From the NCBI RefSeq assembly GCF_036327755.1, contig NZ_CP109596.1, positions 124,001-188,000 on the forward strand: 64,000 nt of DNA, given 5' to 3'. Below, piece by piece: positions 61,951 to 64,000 of this stretch. Within the stretch, counting starts at the first letter, position 1, and each line of letters begins with the position of its first letter. The notes below the pieces were generated by a model that saw nothing but the letters and a program-made list of their open reading frames with translations, was not told the DNA's origin and ran no database searches. The position numbers and the translations under genes are program-made. The stretch is from Nocardia sp. NBC_01503 (lineage in GTDB: Bacteria; Actinomycetota; Actinomycetes; Mycobacteriales; Mycobacteriaceae).

Positions 61951-62054
61951 CTGTTGCAGCGCAACTGATCACGGCGCGGAGATATCTGTTGCAGCGCAGC
62001 CGATCACGGCGCGAAGATATCTGTTGTGGCGAGGGTTATCACGGCTGCGAGATG
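61950..62054. repeat. Three tandem 35-bp repeats next to the end of a secreted-protein gene
   Basis: Units start at 61950, 61985 and 62020. The first two differ at only a few positions (TCTGTTGCAGCGCA, then GATCACGGCGCG); the third is diverged and covers the last codons and stop of the minus-strand gene ending at 62039. The array probably arose by duplication of that gene's 3' end. Confidence 0.7.
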
Positions 62055-62683
62055 CGGCTGAAGAAGCCGATACCGACGCCGATGGCGGCCGGAACACCGG
62101 TCAGCACCAGGCCAGCGGCGGCACCCAGCGGGATACCGACCAGGGCGCCCGCCATGCAGCCGCCGATCCAACCGGGCAGCAGCACCGGGGTGCCGAGGAA
62201 CGCGCCGATGGCGCAGCCGCCGATACCACCGATGAGGGTGCCGACCATGGTGCCGATGGCGGTGATGACACCGAACTGCGAGGAGGCGGCCGAGAAGGCG
62301 GCGTCCTGATCGGCCTGGCTGGCCACATTCTGCAGCGGCAGATCGGCCGGGTGAGCGGCGGCCGGATCCATATTCGGGGTGAGCGTGGCGGTATTGCCGT
62401 CGATCTGGGCCGCGATCGGGAAGGCCAGACCGTCCTTGATGAAGTTCAGCGGGAAGGCCGTGACCAGACCGCCCTGCGGATCGCGCACCTGGAACTGATC
62501 ACCCTGGGTGGTCAGGGAGCCGATATCGGTCTTCAGAACCACGGACGCGCCTTCGATCTTGGCGTCGTAGTGGATGGCCGAGGCCTCCGGGGCGTCGGCG
62601 GGGGCGGCATAGCTGGTGCCGGCGGTGATACCGAGGGCCGCGATGGCCAGGGCCGAGGTGGCGGCGAACTTCTTGAAACGCAT
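62039..62683 (-). CDS. Secreted protein with glycine-rich membrane-like C-terminus (paralogue A)
   Basis: ATG 62683 gives 214 residues with a signal peptide (MRFKKFAATSALAIAALGIT, cleavage after SYAAP). The middle part is beta-like (HYDAKIEGASVVLKTDIGSL). The C-terminal 75 residues are hydrophobic with glycine-zipper spacing (GVITAIGTMVGTLIGGIGGC, FLGTPVLLPGWIGGCMAGAL) and two Cys. It is a close paralogue of the gene at 62946, with the same order of parts. Function is unknown; a cell-envelope-inserted protein is plausible. Confidence 0.75.
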   Translation of the reverse strand: MRFKKFAATSALAIAALGITAGTSYAAPADAPEASAIHYDAKIEGASVVLKTDIGSLTTQGDQFQVRDPQGGLVTAFPLNFIKDGLAFPIAAQIDGNTATLTPNMDPAAAHPADLPLQNVASQADQDAAFSAASSQFGVITAIGTMVGTLIGGIGGCAIGAFLGTPVLLPGWIGGCMAGALVGIPLGAAAGLVLTGVPAAIGVGIGFFSRISQP

Positions 62684-62889
62684 GACTTCTCGTCGCTTTC
62701 TGCAGCGGGCGGGACCCCTGTCTTGGGGAGCAGGTCCTCGTCGAGCACCTGAGAAGAAGCATCGTTTCAATGTGTTGCCGTGATGTTGCCGAACTATGGC
62801 AACGATGGGTCGTCAAGCACGTTTCGGTTACAGTTCATGTTCAAACGGTCTTTTCAGGCCGGTTTAAGCAAACTTCCAGTACATGACTA

Positions 62890-62923
62890 GGGCCCGTACC
62901 AATCCTTGGATCGGTACGGGCCC
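62890..62923. terminator. Hairpin after paralogue B
   Basis: GGGCCCGTACC and GGTACGGGCCC flank a 12-nt loop, 23 bp downstream of the stop of the 62946 gene on the minus strand. It would separate the transcripts of the two paralogues. Confidence 0.8.
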
Positions 62924-62945
62924 CTAGTGGTTCAGAGCGGTTCTA

Positions 62946-63647
62946 CTACTGGTTCGCGGGATCGTTGATGCGCTGGAAGAACCCGATGCCCACGATGATC
63001 GCGGCCGGAACGCCGGTCAGCACCAGGCCAGCGGCGGCACCCAGCGGGATACCGATCAGCGCGCCGGTGAAGCAGCCGCCGATCCAACCCGGCAGCAGTA
63101 CCGGGGTGCCGAGGAACGCGCCCAGCGCGCAACCGCCGATGCCGCCCACGAGGGTGCCGACCAGGGTGCCGACGGCGGTGATGACACCGAACTGCGAGCC
63201 CGCGGCCGATACCGCATCGTCGAATGCCTTCTGCTGCACGACCTGATGCACCGGCAGATCGGCGGGGCGGGCGGCGGCCGGATTCACATCCGGGGTCAGC
63301 ACGGCGCGCAGGCCGTCGATGGCGGCGTGGATCGGGTACTGCATGCCGTCCTTGACGAACCCGAGCGGGAACGCGGTAACCAGACCGCCCTTGTTGTCGA
63401 GCAGCTGGAACTGGTCATCCTCGGTGGTCATGACACCGGCATCGGTGGTCAGCACGACCGAATCGCCTTCGATGGCGGCATTCCAGTGAATGGACGGGAC
63501 CAGGCCGTCGACCGCCTGGTTGAGGCCGCCGACAATGTCGGGAACCGCGGGAAGAGCGGGAGCGGGAGCTGCGTGAACGGTTCCGGCAGTGATGCCGAGA
63601 GCCGCGATAACCATGGCCGATGTTGCGGCAACCTTGCTGAACTTCAT
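62946..63647 (-). CDS. Secreted protein with glycine-rich membrane-like C-terminus (paralogue B)
   Basis: ATG 63647 (MKFSKVAATSAMVIAALG) gives 233 residues; a GTG directly before it is possible. The signal peptide ends near VHAAP. Compared with paralogue A it has about 20 more residues after the signal (PALPAVPDIVGGLNQAVDGL). The core (HWNAAIEGDSVVLTTDAG) and the C-terminal glycine-zipper part (GVITAVGTLVGTLVGGIGGC) align almost residue for residue. The pair clearly arose by tandem duplication. No known family is recognised. Confidence 0.75.
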   Translation of the reverse strand: MKFSKVAATSAMVIAALGITAGTVHAAPAPALPAVPDIVGGLNQAVDGLVPSIHWNAAIEGDSVVLTTDAGVMTTEDDQFQLLDNKGGLVTAFPLGFVKDGMQYPIHAAIDGLRAVLTPDVNPAAARPADLPVHQVVQQKAFDDAVSAAGSQFGVITAVGTLVGTLVGGIGGCALGAFLGTPVLLPGWIGGCFTGALIGIPLGAAAGLVLTGVPAAIIVGIGFFQRINDPANQ

Positions 63648-63878
63648 CACTTCGTTTGCTTTCCTTGCTCGAACACTGACGGGAATTCGGTTTCAGGGCC
63701 TTTCAAAGCTCCCTAGTCAAGTGTCCAGGAATAAGTTACTGATAGGTAGCTAAGAAAGCGTATTGATAGCGGAAGTCACTGACCGTGCGGATATGTGACC
63801 CGGGCGACCCATCCGCTCCTCTCGACCGCGGGGCGCGGTCCATACTGTTCGCATCCGACCAAGATCGAAAGGTGTGGA

Positions 63879-64000
63879 ATGGCCGAGACCATGCGTGCCG
63901 TCGTTCTCGATGCGCCGGGGCCTCCCGAGGCCCTGCGAATTCGTGATCTTCCGATTCCCGTACCCGCACCCGGACAGGTACTGATACGGGTGAAGGCGTT
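63879..64000 (+). CDS. Zinc-type/quinone oxidoreductase-like alcohol dehydrogenase, N-terminal part (runs off window)
   Basis: ATG 63879 follows GAAAGG. The 40 visible codons (MRAVVLDAPGPPEALRIRD, then PAPGQVLIRVKA) are the GroES-like start of the MDR superfamily (NADPH:quinone reductase/alcohol dehydrogenase). The catalytic and NAD(P)-binding parts lie outside the window, so the subfamily cannot be told. It is divergent from paralogue B, with 231 bp between the starts. Confidence 0.8.
   Translation, partial: MAETMRAVVLDAPGPPEALRIRDLPIPVPAPGQVLIRVKA

Overview
The window is high-GC actinobacterial DNA, most likely from a Nocardia or a close mycolic-acid relative. The right-hand part carries the block lipoprotein PBP, GNAT, ispG, (endonuclease V, TerD/HNH insert), rip1, dxr, DUF2631, which matches the Mycobacterium tuberculosis Rv2864c-Rv2876 neighbourhood. 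The left and middle parts are accessory: a modular PKS, nested insertion sequences, a phosphonate operon and an NRPS with its exporter.

Layout. (1) 1-15058, minus strand: the first ~5,000 residues of one giant type I PKS, open at the left edge. It has a KSQ-type loading module followed by two fully reducing modules. (2) 15270-22345: an IS island about 200 bp upstream of the PKS start. An IS21 element carries an ISL3 element in its left end (8-bp target duplication visible). Beside it, an IS701 transposase gene is split by an ISAzo13-type element with perfect 42-bp inverted repeats. (3) 22346-25135: gene remnants, a small membrane protein, a NarI-like protein that lacks the haem ligands, and a broken DUF397 gene. 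(4) 25136-32131: a divergent GntR (PhnF-like) regulator with two operator-like palindromes, then an operon for phosphonate use: FAD oxidoreductase, phosphonatase-like HAD hydrolase, and a binding protein/ATPase/two permease importer. A 56-codon ORF is wedged between ATPase and permease with ATGA overlaps on both sides. A strong hairpin ends the operon. (5) 32164-34321: a small helical protein, DUF4254 and a divergent XRE/DUF5753 regulator. (6) 34472-50847: a free-standing N-terminal piece of an adenylation domain, a 4,408-residue NRPS (C-A-T-E-C-A-T-C-A-T-E-TE) and a DrrABC-like exporter, nearly all overlapping or touching and so probably one transcript. (7) 50991-64000: housekeeping genes (nitrobindin-like, PBP, IspG, Dxr, Rip1, endonuclease V), a TerD-HNH fusion, two tandem secreted paralogues with 35-bp repeats beside one of them, and the start of an MDR oxidoreductase.

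How the genes work together. The importer brings in 2-aminoethylphosphonate or a similar compound. The FAD enzyme and the HAD hydrolase probably turn it into an aldehyde and phosphate, under control of the GntR protein. The NRPS probably makes a short peptide with predicted D-L-D stereochemistry, exported by the adjacent ABC genes. IspG and Dxr are steps of the MEP isoprenoid pathway. No tRNA, rRNA, CRISPR array or replication origin was seen.
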